From: Phallusia fumigata
Taxonomy: Eukaryota; Chordata; Ascidiacea; Phlebobranchia; Ascidiidae
Length of the DNA: 57,968 nucleotides
Reading direction: 5' to 3'
NCBI GenBank assembly: GCA_008931825.1
Contig: QXVZ01007351.1
Location: 1-57,968, forward strand
Shown here: positions 10,548 to 23,409 of the stretch, one piece after another
Layout: each line of letters opens with the position of its first letter
Numbering within the stretch: the stretch's first letter is position 1
Made by a program: the position numbers and the translations under genes
Notes under the pieces: model-generated
The model's input: the letters and a program-made list of their open reading frames with translations, nothing else
Told to the model about the DNA's origin: nothing
Databases searched by the model: none

Positions 10548-13500
10548 TTATTTGTTGCTACGTTTGTTTTGGATCTTCGCCATGATGGACTTTAACTGTT
10601 CAACACGCACGTTTCCTTTCTCGTCCACCGTGTCATCATCGTTCAAATCAGGTGGTTTTGGATTTTCTTCTGTTAACTTGGTCGCTAGAGCAGATGCTGA
10701 TCCGGCTGCAGTCACACCAGCAGCTAATCCAAGTCCAGTTGCAGCCATAGCCAGACCTGCCTCCGTTGCCAATGCGGCACTGGTTGCTAAAGCTACGATC
10801 GGTGGGATAAAAGCAAGTCCAATTCCTCCTGCCAAGCCTGCAATTGTTGCACCGCAACAAATTGCAATAAATTTGTTTTTGTTTCGACGTTTCATCTCTA
10901 ATTCGAACAAATCTCCAAGTTCAGCTATAAATTCTTGGATAACCACTTTTTGCGCCTCATCATCACTAATTTGTTCCTTAATCTTTTCTTTGTATGTTTT
11001 ACCTTCTTGTTTAAAAAATTCCGTAACCTCGGAAATTTTAAAGTTTCCTTTCTGCGAACAAACACATTTTAATTTATGTAATACTACGCTGGGTAATTTC
11101 AACGTACAATTTTTACCATAAACAATTTTGTATGAGAAGAAGAGAAATTATTTCCTTGGAACTCAATTTACTGTTGTATGCAAGGTAAGCTTTCAAACGA
11201 TTTTCTGTTTTTTAGGTTGTAGTTTTTTCATTTCGCTTTTTAGTTCGTATAATGTTTTTCGTCGTTATTTTGTCAAGCTGCGAACAATTCTTACAAACTC
11301 GGCACAAAACGTACCTTTTTGATATTTTCCGCCCACTCGTCCTCATATACTGAGACCAGTTGACGACCTTTGATAATCTACAAGTAAAATGTACATAGTG
11401 AACAAAAGAGTTTACATCCTTAAAAACTTTACAGTTTGGCACACAACCTGAAGCTTTGTATGAATGCATTGGTGTAGAAGTGCTTTGTAGTTCGATATGT
11501 CACATGGACTTTTAGTCAGCAGAAGTTCTACGGCTTGTTTCTGCATCTGTTCATGTTTCGAATTCAGATCCTCCCCCTTTAGGTCAGCATGCTAAACAGA
11601 AAATGGCAAAATTTAATATCAGACCTGTTTATATGCTTTCCGCTTTGCAACGAAAACGGGTCCCTTTCTTTGCAAAATAGCTTGAATATTTTTCATCAGA
11701 AAGACTATTTCATACTTTTAATTTTCAGCAAAAACCATTCGTATACCATACGTAGCAACAAACGTTTAAACACACAAAAAAGTTTACTGGTTTCATCAAT
11801 TCCTCGTAGTGTTCAGCACATTCAGAGACTTCTGTTTTCATCACAATGTCCAAGTAGCTCTAAAAATAGCACCAGTTTAAATATGTTTTTAAAATGTGTC
11901 ACAAAACTAAACACTAAATTGAATTTTAATTGGCATTACTGTTGTGGCAAACATTTCATCAAACAGACTGAAGCAGAGTCTAACCTAAAAAGTTTGCCAT
12001 TAAAAATTAAAACACTTTTACCTTAAAAGAACCTTCTGGTACTAAGAGCCTATTTTGTGGAGCAAGTTTGTCCGTTACGTTTTTGGCCAGAGCTAGAAAT
12101 TCTGTTCCATTTAGCATTGTTTGAGCTGCGTTTTGAATGTTGTCTTGTGAGAAAAGTAGCTTGTACAAATCGTCTATACACATCAACGTTTCTGGATCCA
12201 AATCTAAAAGAAATATAATTGTTGTGATAAAATAAATTGTTCATTTATTTGTTTTTGAAAACACGTTGTACTTGGACTAACTAATCCTACAAATAAAACC
12301 TACATAAAACGATTCACTTGTCTACTTACAAACTTGGTCCTACAAAAAAGTAATTAATACTTATTCACAATTATATACCACTCTCAGTTTGCTGTCTCTT
12401 GTTGCCACTCTATTTCCTGGATGTGGCAACAAGAAGTAATCAAGCGTGCCAAAGTAGTTCCTTAGACACTGAATCTGTCTCTTCAAACTGGGATCATTCT
12501 GCAAACTCTAAAGTCAAAAACATGGTAATTTTAACTTTACAATAGAATTTTAAAATAAATTTTTTAAGCTCGAGTGTCAGACATAGTTTGTTAATTTTTG
12601 CAAAGATATGCATTTTCAGCTTCCCACATAAACGTAGAAAAGTTAGTTAGAAAGATAATAAAAGTGTTTTATTTTTATTCTTGTCAAATAGAAACCAAAA
12701 AGCCGAATGTACCATATTTTTTAAACAAATAATAAAATGCACAATATGGTTTATAAAATACACGACAAACATTTAAAGCGAACGATAACCCACGTAATAA
12801 ACCAAATTAGAAACCAACCATGTACTCCCTCTTAGTGTCACCCTCTTTGTAAGTAGTTTCTCGATGTTACACATCGTTTTTAGCATTTCCTATGTATCGC
12901 TTTTACCTCAAAGTACTCGTGTCCACCCTTGTTCCCATATTCATGTGTATTTGGATTTTCCCAGTCACGGACGACCATCATTAAATTCTGCGTGATATTG
13001 TAACAGTTGGTTAACGTGCATTTAAAGTAATATTTTCTCCGACCAACACAACTTATGGTACTGGTTTATCACATGATTACACGATTCATGCACAAATGCA
13101 CTTTCTGGAGAAGGATGGCTGTACGGACGGTATTGACTTGTGCGTACTACGTACCTCGTAACAAAGGGCGTATCGTACCTTTTGATGATTACTACGTACC
13201 ATATCGTTTTCAACGTACGTACCGTACATTAACGTATCGTTTCAACGTACGTACTGTACATTAACGTATCGTTTCAACGTACGTACTGTACATTAACGTA
13301 TTGTTTCAACGTACGTACTGCACATTAACGTATCGTTTCAACGTACGTACTGCACATTAACGTATTGTTTCAACGTACGTACCGTACATTAACGTATCGT
13401 TTTAACGTACGTACCAAGTTATTACCTCTAAATACTTACGTTGGAGGTTTTGGAGAAAATATTGAGTCTGAAATCGAAGAAAGCTAAGGCCTGTGAAATC

Positions 13501-14240
13501 AAACATATACTGACATGAAATAGCGTTTAGATAGAGTTAATTCAAAACTAAAGACAGTGATCGCCGTAAACTCGCTGAAATATAACCTCAGGTCAACAGT
13601 TTGAATGGACACTTACAGCATAGTGATCAATAATTGGAAATCCGATTGTGTGCTTTGTGTTGACAACTTGCATGAAACTTAGAGTTGAGCTGATAGTGAA
13701 GAGATCAGCTTCCTTACATTCTATTTTGTCACCTGCCTCACTACCTTGTGTGTCCATCAAAAAAACTGCAATCTAAAAAATTTGTGGTAATAATGGCGAT
13801 TGAATCATAACAAAATTAATCGTTAAGTAGTCGAAAGCTCGAAACAAAGTTTTATTTTACCTTTTCTGTCCCACTGGTTTCCATAATAATCGGTTTAGAG
13901 GTCATCAAAATTCCTTTGGTCAACGGCTTCGGTTGTTGTTTAGATTCAAACAATTGCGGAATTTCCGGTTCTCCAGTTTCATCCTTATAAATGAATTTGT
14001 TAAATTAGAACTATTTCTAAAAGGCTCATTTAAAACCACCTCTTTAACTTGTGACTGTTGTTGCTTCATAAGATAGTGGAGAATGTTGAGAAGGTATGAT
14101 TTTCCTGTCCTTGTCGGTCCAGAAATGGAATAAATAACGATTGGCACGTCATCTAATTTCGATTTTTTGATCAGTTGCTCCAAAACATCATATTTGAAGT
14201 TCAAGTTTTCATCAGTTAATTCACACACGGAATGTTCCAT
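10548..14240 (-). CDS. Atlastin-like large GTPase A
   Basis: Eleven coding exons on the minus strand: 14240-14040, 13983-13861, 13772-13617, 13490-13440, 12987-12907, 12507-12379, 12203-12022, 11859-11788, 11591-11448, 11377-11315 and 11051-10548, about 568 residues. P-loop GPTRTGKS, DTQG, RDW and PHPG identify the dynamin-related atlastin/GBP superfamily. DTQG, RDW and PHPG are atlastin-type; atlastins tether and fuse ER membranes using GTP. A helical middle is followed by a Gly/Ala-rich hydrophobic segment of about 65 residues, then a polar tail with PPDLN. A TTTGCAG acceptor ends 4 nt before the ATG. Odd point: exon 6 ends one base short of phase relative to genes B and C, so the obvious donor (GTATAT) shifts frame into a stop. 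A weaker downstream GTGAAT donor would keep frame. It may be damaged, or use that donor. Divergent from gene B. Confidence 0.85.
13201..13420. repeat. 32-bp minisatellite in an intron of gene A
   Basis: Nearly seven head-to-tail copies of a 32-bp unit, ATCGTTTCAACGTACGTACT plus GTACATTAACGT, with scattered substitutions. The unit contains overlapping palindromes (ACGTACGT, TGTACA). It lies in the intron between exons 4 and 5, where genes B and C show no such repeat. Confidence 0.95.
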
Positions 14241-14740
14241 TTTGCTGCAAACAGAAGTACGGGAATTCCTTTCTAAATGTATAACAAAACTTAACGCCAG
14301 GAAAATCGTGCTTAACAACTTGCCGGGTTATAGCCTGTTGACACGCTGAAAAAGATCGTGGCACAATTTCTAAACCCAACATCAGAGAATAAGAAGTGAC
14401 ACAAAAATTTACAAGCTGCTCCAAAGCTTTGTTGTGTGTTATTTTACATCGTCGATAATATTTGCAGCTCATCTATTTTCATTTAGACCTGGATTTAAAT
14501 CATAACAAAAAGAAACGCTCAATGCAATATGTTTTGTTTAGTTTAAAAACTCTTCCAAGTTAAATAAGTCCTAATAGGATTTGTGCAAAACATTTTCTAC
14601 GTTTCGACAGACGCTGTCATCATATATCAAATAGCATGTATCAACTACAATAAAAATTACTAAAACGTAGATTTTGAGCAACTAATTTTTCAACTCGGAC
14701 AGTAGAGCGTGGCAACCAAAGACGGCGACAAATTTATGTG
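14241..14740. other. Upstream flank of gene A, nothing recognised
   Basis: This holds the acceptor immediately upstream of gene A's ATG and AT-rich sequence. In-frame upstream codons exist, but the start at 14240 is chosen because it aligns with the starts of genes B and C. Confidence 0.4.
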
Positions 14741-16858
14741 AACTGAAACAGCACACGAAATATAACAAAAATAAAAACTTTCTTAAGTGGATTCAAAAGT
14801 TACTGTTGTCTAACTTGTAGCATTGAAACATACTGCTTTGCAACAACCAAGGCCATTGTCTCTGATTGAATTCCCGTTGAGCGCGTGGGTATGGGCTTTT
14901 GTTCTCTTTCACTTACGGAACTCACATTGTGTATGCCGGGCTCACATTATGTGTGAACAATTTGCAGTTATTCAGTAATGAGACGTTAATCAAATATTGG
15001 CCTATCGAGTGGCGGCTTAACAAATAACTGATTTAGTGTTGGATGCTTTGTTCTGTTGTCAAGTCAAAACCGAAAATTTTGACAAAAATATTTTAACTAA
15101 CTCTCATGGAAAGTGCTTAGTAAATTCCGAACATTGTAACGTGATAGAAATTCCGAGCCCTATACAGAAAGTAATCAAAACAAATCCATGAAGCCAAGCA
15201 CTTGGTTAAACACTAGCTGTATGTTACACACCTTTTTTATGGATTTGTCTAAATTGGAGGTTGGCAGGCATTGGAAAGCAGCGTGCCAGTTTACAATTCA
15301 TGTCAAAGTGTTAATGAGTTTTCGTGCCATGTTGATGACGTCACTACCAAATGTTTCTGCGTTCATTGGACTGATCGTTACAACCTGTGAAAGGCTGGTT
15401 TATCGTGCTGCTGTTGTTGCATTGCATCTAACGATAAAATAAAAAGGAGGTTGCTCAATTTGGCTCAAAATGTAGCCTAATCGCCTCACGTGCCAAACGT
15501 GTCAGGGATTGCTGACCTCTGGCCTAAATAAACCTAAAAGAAGTTTATAAAAACCGACAGGAAAATTACTTTTGTCCGCAACAAGACACTATAGCAACGT
15601 TACAAATACACACACACGAGATCAAACCAAACCCAAATCCTGCAAGACCACTATGATTTAACACACTCTAACCAACATTACCAACAAATTAACTAAGAAT
15701 GTAAGAGATTCGAGTATATGAACCAAGGTACCGCATTAGGCTGCATACACAATAACAGCAAACTGTGCCAAATTCAGAACAAAACCAACTGAAAAATCTA
15801 AAACGTGACCAGCACCACACCTATATACACAATAATGGAAAACGAATGGCAATGGATTTTAGAGACTACCGCCTGAACAGAACTTGTCACTTCACACACG
15901 AAGCAAAACCGACGGTAAACGCCCTGCGACCCGCAGCACATCCGGGTTACTTAAACCAGTCAGGCGTAAGGCATCTATTACGAGGGAAGAGTGGGTAACG
16001 ATAACATAAAATATTGCAATACGCAATACACAAAAATACTACTGCGGAACAGGTCGTAGAAACAAAAGCTTTCATGACAAAAACAACTGTACAGAATGTT
16101 TACACTGTTCCTATTGTTGTTAAATAAAGGGTAATGAACTTTCGTGATTCTCCGCTTCCCTACTATCAAGCAGCTTTTAGTTCTGGAAACCTGGTTTCTC
16201 ACAGATGTTGAAAACGTTAATATAGCGACATGCCTGAAACAGGAAAACTGGGTAATCAGTCATGAAAAATTGTCTGAGGTGCTTGCAATTTATACAAATC
16301 CGAAAAATCAAATGCTGCTTATTTACTTGGCATAATAATGTCAGACCTTGGTCGTTTTAATTGCGAGATTGACACGATTTATGCAACTTTTTAAGTTGTA
16401 AAAACTTTCTTGTTGGCTTTTGTCATGCAACAAATCAAGCGGTTCAGTTTCCCCATAAGCATCTAGCTATGGCTCTCTAACGTCATCTAGTGACATTTTG
16501 CTTCCAACTCCTCCGGCAGTTCGAAGAATTTGCGTTTGTTATTTGGATGTTCTGCTCTGGAGAATTTGTATGTTTGAAACACAACCGATCCAGTCGTAGT
16601 AGATGAGCTTTTTGCTGTGTACAAGAATCCGTCGTCCGCTTGATGTCGCGCCAGGGTCTTTTGTTCTCCCATCCAATTTTTTTTTTGCTTTACTAACACA
16701 CACTTAAGCACACGGTCCCTTTTTGTTATGCCAGTTTGCAGAAAACCTTCATAACGCACATTACTCGAGTAACCGTTGCGCAAAACGATCATTTACTCGA
16801 TATTTTGTGGAAAAACTGTTTCAAGTCCCGCCAGATCTCAAGTGACATAGGTAAATGG
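14741..16858 (+). repeat. Dispersed repeat R2, copy 1 (about 2.1 kb)
   Basis: It aligns along almost its full length with 27099-29283 in the same orientation. Shared phrases include TGGCCTATCGAGTGGCGGCT, ACACTAGCTGTATGTTACAC, CAGGCGTAAGGCATCTATTA and the right end CAAGTGACATAGGTAAA. A 77-codon frame at 15765 has a counterpart in copy 2, but the two diverge by frameshift, so it is not clearly coding. No terminal inverted repeat or target duplication was found. A non-autonomous transposon or segmental duplicate are both possible. Confidence 0.8.
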
Positions 16859-16862
16859 AAAG

Positions 16863-17656
16863 TGTGTAAAATGTAAGTAAAACGTTAAGCGCTAGAAGGC
16901 AATGTTGTTGTTTATCACCTAATAGTAATTTGCCGATTGGCAAACTATCAAAAAATAAATATTTGATAGGTTCGTGAGACCAGAAGTTTTTTTCAGTTGT
17001 TTTGACAGCGCGTCCATTGATTAACTTCGCGCGAAATCACGCTTTGACTTCGGTGGTTTCCGTGAGGTACGATCTTAGGGCATTTGTGTAGTCGATCAGC
17101 TTTCGTAAATTTTTTTGTATTTGAGGATGGCAGTAGGCCCATATGGACATGAGGGGCACAGAAATATTAATGTCCTATGATGGAAATTACTGACCCAAGT
17201 TTGTTGATGTCCCAACTTTTGCCGGGTCGTTATAAACTCGTTCCCACTTCAAACCTGTCGTGATTAGTTCGCACGTAATTTCCAGCCTATTGACCAAACG
17301 TTTTGAGGTTGAAACACAATCAGCAAAACCAACGGCCTTTCAATTTTCGCGTAACTTGAGCGTTGCGAGGTGTTACCGACACAGTGCCACTGACACCGTA
17401 TAACTGAGTTTGAGAGGGCTCGTTTTAGCGTGGAATGAATTTCATATTAAACTCTGTTCTCGTTTTATGTTCAGCGGTTGTCTAATGTCAGTTAATAACA
17501 AACGCATTGAAGATTTGGAATGCAAGGTGTAAAAATGTGTAAAATGTAAGTAAAACGTTAAGCGCTAGAAGGCAATGTTGTTGTTTATCACGTAATAGTA
17601 GTTTGCCGATTGGCAAACTATCAAAAAATAAATGTTTGATAGGTTCGTGAGACCAG
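16863..17656. mobile_element. Element bounded by 121-bp direct repeats (LTR-like)
   Basis: Positions 16863-16983 and 17536-17656 match at 118 of 121 positions by eye and enclose about 550 bp without coding potential. Each repeat carries two adjacent inverted repeats: TTTGCC-GATT-GGCAAA and CTATCAAA...TTTGATAG. The ends are TGTG...CCAG, not the canonical TG...CA, and no flanking target duplication is seen. It is either a miniature LTR (TRIM-like) element or a local segmental duplication. It abuts the right end of repeat R2. Confidence 0.5.
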
Positions 17657-18304
17657 CATTGAGTTGGACATCATTAGGTACAAAACAGTAAACCCTCGGC
17701 TGCCGATAATGAGCAAAGTTTTTATATTTGATTTGCGTTTATAGGCTGCTGCTCTTAAGTCAGTCAAAATTCTACATTTTTGCCTCACGTTTTTTTAATC
17801 ACTTTTGGTTTAAGATAACCCCTATATCTGTGTTTAAATGCAGTGTACAAATAGCATTATACGAAATAAAGTGTAAGGATGTACTGTAGAATGTATAATC
17901 AGTGTAAAAATTTACCAACACAGTAGGTTTGTCAGTTAATTTCGTAAGCTTCAACAGACGATTGACGCAATGGGTGTAAAAACATGTTAAACGCTAAACA
18001 TTGTTTTTTATAAACATGCATGTTGGATTGTTTGCCTCCGAAATAGTGGAAAATATGTGATTTTGCGTAGTAATGCAGATTTGCCTTAAAGACATGAAGG
18101 TCGGGTAATGAGGCGGAAAGGGCGATTATAAAATTGTTCAAATATAACCAAACAGAAAACAAGCAAGACATAGCCATCAATTAGGAAAAAAATTGAACTC
18201 TATAAAAATGTATAGTGCCGAATTAAATAAACCTAAAGACTCAACTAAGTCATCAGCAGTATATTAGGAAACCGTCAAACCAGCATAGAGGACCTGTAAA
18301 GAAA
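17657..18304. other. Intergenic, nothing recognised
   Basis: AT-rich spacer between the direct-repeat element and the repeat flanking gene B. No frame or RNA-like structure stands out. Confidence 0.4.
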
Positions 18305-18417
18305 GTTAACTAAGGGACGCGCTCTCAAAACATCTAAAAAATTACCTTCAAAGCCCGCGAAAGTCGGCGTGACCTTTGTGAACGTCGCGTCAGTGATGCT
18401 GTGACCTCATTTACATA
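18305..18417 (+). repeat. Direct repeat flanking gene B, left copy
   Basis: About 110 bp matching 24174-24283 in the same orientation, sharing AAGCCCGCGAAAGTCGGCGT and GCGTCAGTGATGCTGTG. The two copies bracket the gene B locus. Confidence 0.75.
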
Positions 18418-19218
18418 CTGCTACATTTTTTGAAGGATATTCTTTGTCTAATAGCGTGCGTAAACATTCCACCGACAGCGGACAAAAGCACCAATTGAAC
18501 TGTTAAAATAAAGGAAAGGACGGAAAGTTATCAGTTGTTGTCTGGCTCATTGTATACAATTAGGTTTTTCCTAGCGTTACAAGGCGTCCAAACCGTCTGT
18601 GCAACCAACAACCGCAAAGTTGTGCGGGCGCGTCCTGCACTGTGTAGCCGTAATATCAGCTATATCTGACAAGTGAATCAAAGCGAACTATAGTTGCGAA
18701 TTGCGATTTTTCAAAAAAGTTGTGCGTTCTATTCTGTTATTTGTTCTCTCCAATATTTTTGTTTCAATTGTTTCAAAATAAGTTGCGCAGCTTTATTTCA
18801 TTGAACAAGAAAAAATCCAAAATGTTATATACGTGTTTAAAGCGGGTTTAAGGCTGGTTTACTGTGGCTTTAAAACGATTTAGCACTTTTTCGGCACTTT
18901 TGCAACAGTCAAACGATCGCAAACAGTTTTTTAGGGTTTCATTCTTATCGACGAAACAGTTTCGTTCTGCGACTGGTAAATGGTTAAGTTGCTTAGATGT
19001 AACAGCAGGGGTACAAGTTTTCTGTTGATCGCGACTGTTTTGCATTGCTCGGTTCCAGCGGGCAAAGTTTCAACTCTTGGTGATGTGTTTGAAAAAGCCG
19101 GAATGTCATAGTTTTGTTTGGTTTCACAGACAAAGAAACATATTTGACCAGGTGTTTGAACTAAATATTTCTTTTGTTAGTTGCTGCACAATCGCAGGTC
19201 TCTGCTAAAAGGAGAGAA
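18418..19218. other. Upstream flank of gene B, nothing recognised
   Basis: No coding frame is supported. Possible acceptors (for example TCGCAG ending at 19198) lie 20 nt or so upstream of the gene B start and could serve trans-splicing or a 5'UTR intron. Confidence 0.35.
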
Positions 19219-22200
19219 ATGTCATCAAACGTATGTAAGCTGACTGATAAAAACCTGAATTTCAAATACAACGCTTTCCAGAAACTAATTGATAAACCGC
19301 AATTGGATGACGTTCCAATCGTTATTTATTCCATTTCTGGACCGACAAGGACAGGAAAATCATATCTTCTCAACATTCTTCATTATCTCATGAGAAAACA
19401 GCAATCACAAGTTGATGAGGTAATTTTAAACATGCATTTGTTTTAAAACTTAAGAGGTATCAATGAGTCGAGACAAATATACTATAACCGAAACTCCATT
19501 GACATGGCAAGTTAACAATTTATGTTTTTTAGCGACCTTACAACGAAGTAAAAACCGCCATTATAAGGCATGTAAATTTAACATCCGAACTGCCATGTCA
19601 AGAAACTACAGAAGAGAAAACGACTGAGCAACCTCTTCCACTGAACAATTTTTTGCTGTTGTTTTTAATGCTAATATCAATTGATGACTTTGTGTAATTG
19701 AGTCACTTCTTCTTCCATACATTTTTCTTCTGTGTTATCTTCTTTTTCTTCCTTATCATCTTTTTTGAATCGTGCGTCTTTTATGTTACAACTTGTAAAA
19801 AATTAAGCTTGCCACAACTAGTCGGTTAAAAGGTTGTTTTGTTTTTTCTTGATAAGGACGAAAATGATGAACAACCAATTCCGCAATGGTTCGAATCAAA
19901 ACGACAACCAAAGGCGTGCACCAAAGGAATTTTTATGACCACCAAACCAATTTTTATGGAAACTGGGGGAGCAAAGGTAAAATAAAACCTAGTTTGTACC
20001 ATGTGGGAAGTTAATAATTAATATTATTTTAATAACACACGTACGTTTGTGTAGATTGCAGTTTTTCTGATGGACACACAGGGTATTGAAGCAGGTGACA
20101 AAGTAGAATGTAAAGAAGCTGATCTCTTCACTATCAGCTCAACTCTAAGTTTCATGCAAATTGTCAACATAAAGCACACAATTGGATTCCCAACTGTTGA
20201 CACCTATGCGGTAAGTATGCATTGATATTTCAAACTGTTGGTTTAAAATCATTTTCATCGAGTTTAGCAAACTTATGGTCATGTTAGGAAACTGATTCAC
20301 TATGGCGTCTGTTGATCTTGTTCTTTTTGTCCCAATAAAATAGAAATATAAGAGTATTTTAATCTTTTCAAAACCTTAGCGCACCTTATACCAGTAATTT
20401 TTTTCAGGCCTTGGCTTTCTTTGCCGCCCGACTGAAAATTGTCCCCAAAAACTCCAACGTAAGTATTTGTGAGCAATCATATATTTTAATTTTTTATTCG
20501 GCCCATGTGTCCGATGAAACCGGTGATAACATTGCGGTTGGAAGCTTCTTTAAATCAGATTTAGTCAAACTTTCGCTAGTACGTTTTTATATCTTTCATT
20601 TCACTTCCAAATATAAATTGACGACCCTGTGGCTCAGAAAGAACAAATAACTAAAACGGCGAACGATCTGTCAAATTACCCAACAAAACAAAGCGAAAAT
20701 CTGTCAGAAGTAAATTAAAAACCGTAGTCGCTCTGTTAAAGGTTCAATTACACAACGCAAATATTTGTGGTTGTTGTGTAGATGGTATGTTACAGTCTGC
20801 TGTTTACCCAACATTCTGTAGATGTCTGTTTACATTATGCTGGACTGAAGCTAACCTGAGCGCCCAAAATGCTCTTAATTGATTTTTAGAACTAATGTGT
20901 TTTTAGTTTTTGCCGTTTAGGAGGTACAGGTTGTTTGCTTTAAGCCTACGCTAATGGACCACTTTAAAAAACCTTAAAACTTCGATTGAAACGCTTCTGA
21001 CCTATTATTGCCGTTTAATGTAGGTGATCGTCCTCAGGTCATCATCATAGAGCGACAGAACGTTACGATTTTGTTCACAAATTTAAAGTTGATTGTGTTT
21101 TGCGAGAAATTGCATGACTAAGCGGAATCATTGAAATCTGATGATGGTTGGAGAAAATATTACTTTTAATGTACGTTAATTAACTACTCCAATATCACGC
21201 AGAAATTAATGATGGTTGTGCGTGACTGGGAGGATCCAGACACACACGAATATGGACACGATGGTGGGCAAGCTTACTTTGAGGTAAAACGAAGAAAGAT
21301 GTCAAAAACGTTTATAATTTTCCGAAAAAATAGGGTAAAGCAAATGATCATTAGTAGGTTTCGAAACTCCATAAATTTTAATTTTATTCTCATCAACAAA
21401 CGGCAGTTATTCTGTGCAATGTATTTCTTTGTTTTCGCTTTTCTGCAACAAACAGAATAAAAACAAAATCAAACAAACAGGCCAATACCTACGGCAATAA
21501 ACTAAATGTAATTATGTGAAACTCTTAAGCAACAAAAAAAAACAGCTTGCTAAAACAACAATTTACTTCCACTGAAAAGTAAAATAACCACGTTTTTATC
21601 CTTAGAGTTTGCAAAACAAACCTGGTTGGAAACGGCAGTTTCAGAGTCTGAGAAACTACTTTCGTACACTTGATAGCTATTTGGTTCCACACCCAGGAAA
21701 TATAGTCGCAACAACCAACAGTAAACTGAAATGTGGTAATGAGAACAACAAAAAAAAATTCGGGCAAAGAAAAAGTATTCTTGCTATTCTTGTAACAAAA
21801 GCATGTTTATTTTAGATATGGATCCACAAACGTGGATGAGCATAAACAATCTGTACAAGCTACTTTTCTCACAAGACAACATTCAAAACGCATTTAAAAC
21901 AATGCTGAAGGGGAAAGATTTCCTTCGTCTGGCTGAAAGCATGAACGACATACTTGCTCCTGAGGTTCGACCCTTGCTGCCAGAAGGTTCTTTTAAGGTA
22001 AGAGCATTTTCGTTTTTGTCGCATGTTTGCCATTAAAAGTCGGAGCAAATCCATTAAATAATCAGGTTTTTCGCGACAATCCGGCATTACATTTTCATGT
22101 CAACATGGCACGGTCAGTTATTGGTGCATGATTTATTTATATCTTGTGTTGTTTTCAGAGCTACTTGGACGTTGTGATGAAAACAGAAGTCTCACAATGT

Positions 22201-23409
22201 GTCAAACGCTACAAGCAAACAATGATGCCGGTAATTTTTGAATGGCTTTAAACGTTGAAAGGAAAAGGGAACGGATTTTCAAATCAAAATCAAAAAACAA
22301 AGCTTATCTAAAAAACTTATTTTAATTTGGAAAAAAGTTTTGTGGTTTAAAGTTGTTGCAAAAGGGTCAAAATTTAGTGAAACTTCTCTTCAAATTTGTT
22401 TTCGCTGTTCAGCATGCTAAACTGGAGGAAAAAGAATTGAGTTCGAAACACAAGAAAACGCAGGAACAAGAAATAGAACAGCTGCAGAATAACAGCGTAT
22501 GTGATGTATCTGAATACAAAACACTTCTACTAGATTGCATCAATACCGAGTTCAAGGTTCGTGGCATAAAAAGCTTTAAAGTTTTCGTTTTTCATTTTCG
22601 TAAACATGTTTTATTTTGCTTTTAGATCGTCATAGGTCGTCGACTGCTATTGACATTTGCGATTGAATGGGCGAAAAATATCAAAAAGGTAAATTTGCTG
22701 TTTCCAAAGTTCAGGCAGGTAGAAGTATTTTTTGCAGATTCACAGATATACGAGTAAACTTAGGTAAAAAAAACATACAAATTTTAAAGCTTTTGTCTTT
22801 GTGTGCAAATCACGGCATTTTTACAGAGGGTAGGGATTTTAAATGGTACAGATAGTAATACAAACCACATTTCGAATCAAAACCAGTGAAAACAAGCAAC
22901 ATTTTTTTGCATTTGTCGTATTTTGTTTGCAGAAAGGAAACTTTTCAATACAAGAGATTACGGATTTTTTTCGAAAAGAAGGAGAAAAATATAAAAAGGA
23001 GTTCAAGAGTCGATTTGAAGATGATGCGGTGTATGAAGTGGTAACCCATCAGTTTATAGCTGTCCTCGGAAGGCTGTTTGAGTTGGAGGTTCAACGACGT
23101 AACAAAAACAAACAAATCGCTATTACTTGTGTAGCAGGCGCTTTCGGTTTGCTTGCGGGAGGTGCATTTGCCTTCTTTGCCCCGATTATTTTGGCGGGCA
23201 GTGCCGCATTGACCGTGGGTGGAGGTGCCGCAGCTGGCGGAAGCGTAACTGCTGGTACATTGTCAGCTATAACAAGTAATTTTACTAAAAAAAATCCAAG
23301 CCCACCTGATTTAAACGAAGGTCAATCCTTGGGTAAAATCGATAACCTGTGTGCTGAAGAGCTAAATTCCATCATCGAGGATATTCAAAACAAACTTCGT
23401 AACGAATAA
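19219..23409 (+). CDS. Atlastin-like large GTPase B
   Basis: Eleven coding exons: 19219-19419, 19857-19976, 20055-20210, 20408-20458, 21203-21283, 21606-21735, 21816-21997, 22159-22230, 22413-22556, 22626-22688 and 22933-23409. All borders are GT-AG and the frame stays open for 558 residues, the usual atlastin length. GTPase motifs: P-loop GPTRTGKS 41-48, DTQG 114-117, RDW 183-185; PHPG 231-234. A helical middle spans about 250-460. A Gly/Ala-rich hydrophobic segment at about 461-512 (with an AP-I turn) likely enters the ER membrane as a hairpin. The tail holds PPDLN at 524-528; there is no CaaX prenylation motif, so it is not a typical GBP. Family role: GTP-driven membrane tethering or fusion, or membrane remodelling; this protein's task is unknown. 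The stop codon overlaps AATAAA. Closest in the window to gene A, with which it is divergent. Confidence 0.92.

Noticed and set aside
10552..11121. 189-codon plus-strand open frame
   Set aside because: It is antisense to the last exon of gene A. Its low-complexity Ala/Pro/Ser character mirrors the Gly/Ala-rich codons of the real strand.
13201..13420. CRISPR-like regular repeats
   Set aside because: The units are head to tail with no spacers, lie in an intron of a eukaryotic gene, and are an ordinary minisatellite.
10548..14240. Calling genes A-C guanylate-binding proteins
   Set aside because: The P-loop is GBP-like, but DTQG, RDW and PHPG are atlastin-type, the length is about 550-570, there is a C-terminal hydrophobic segment, and no CaaX prenylation motif is present.
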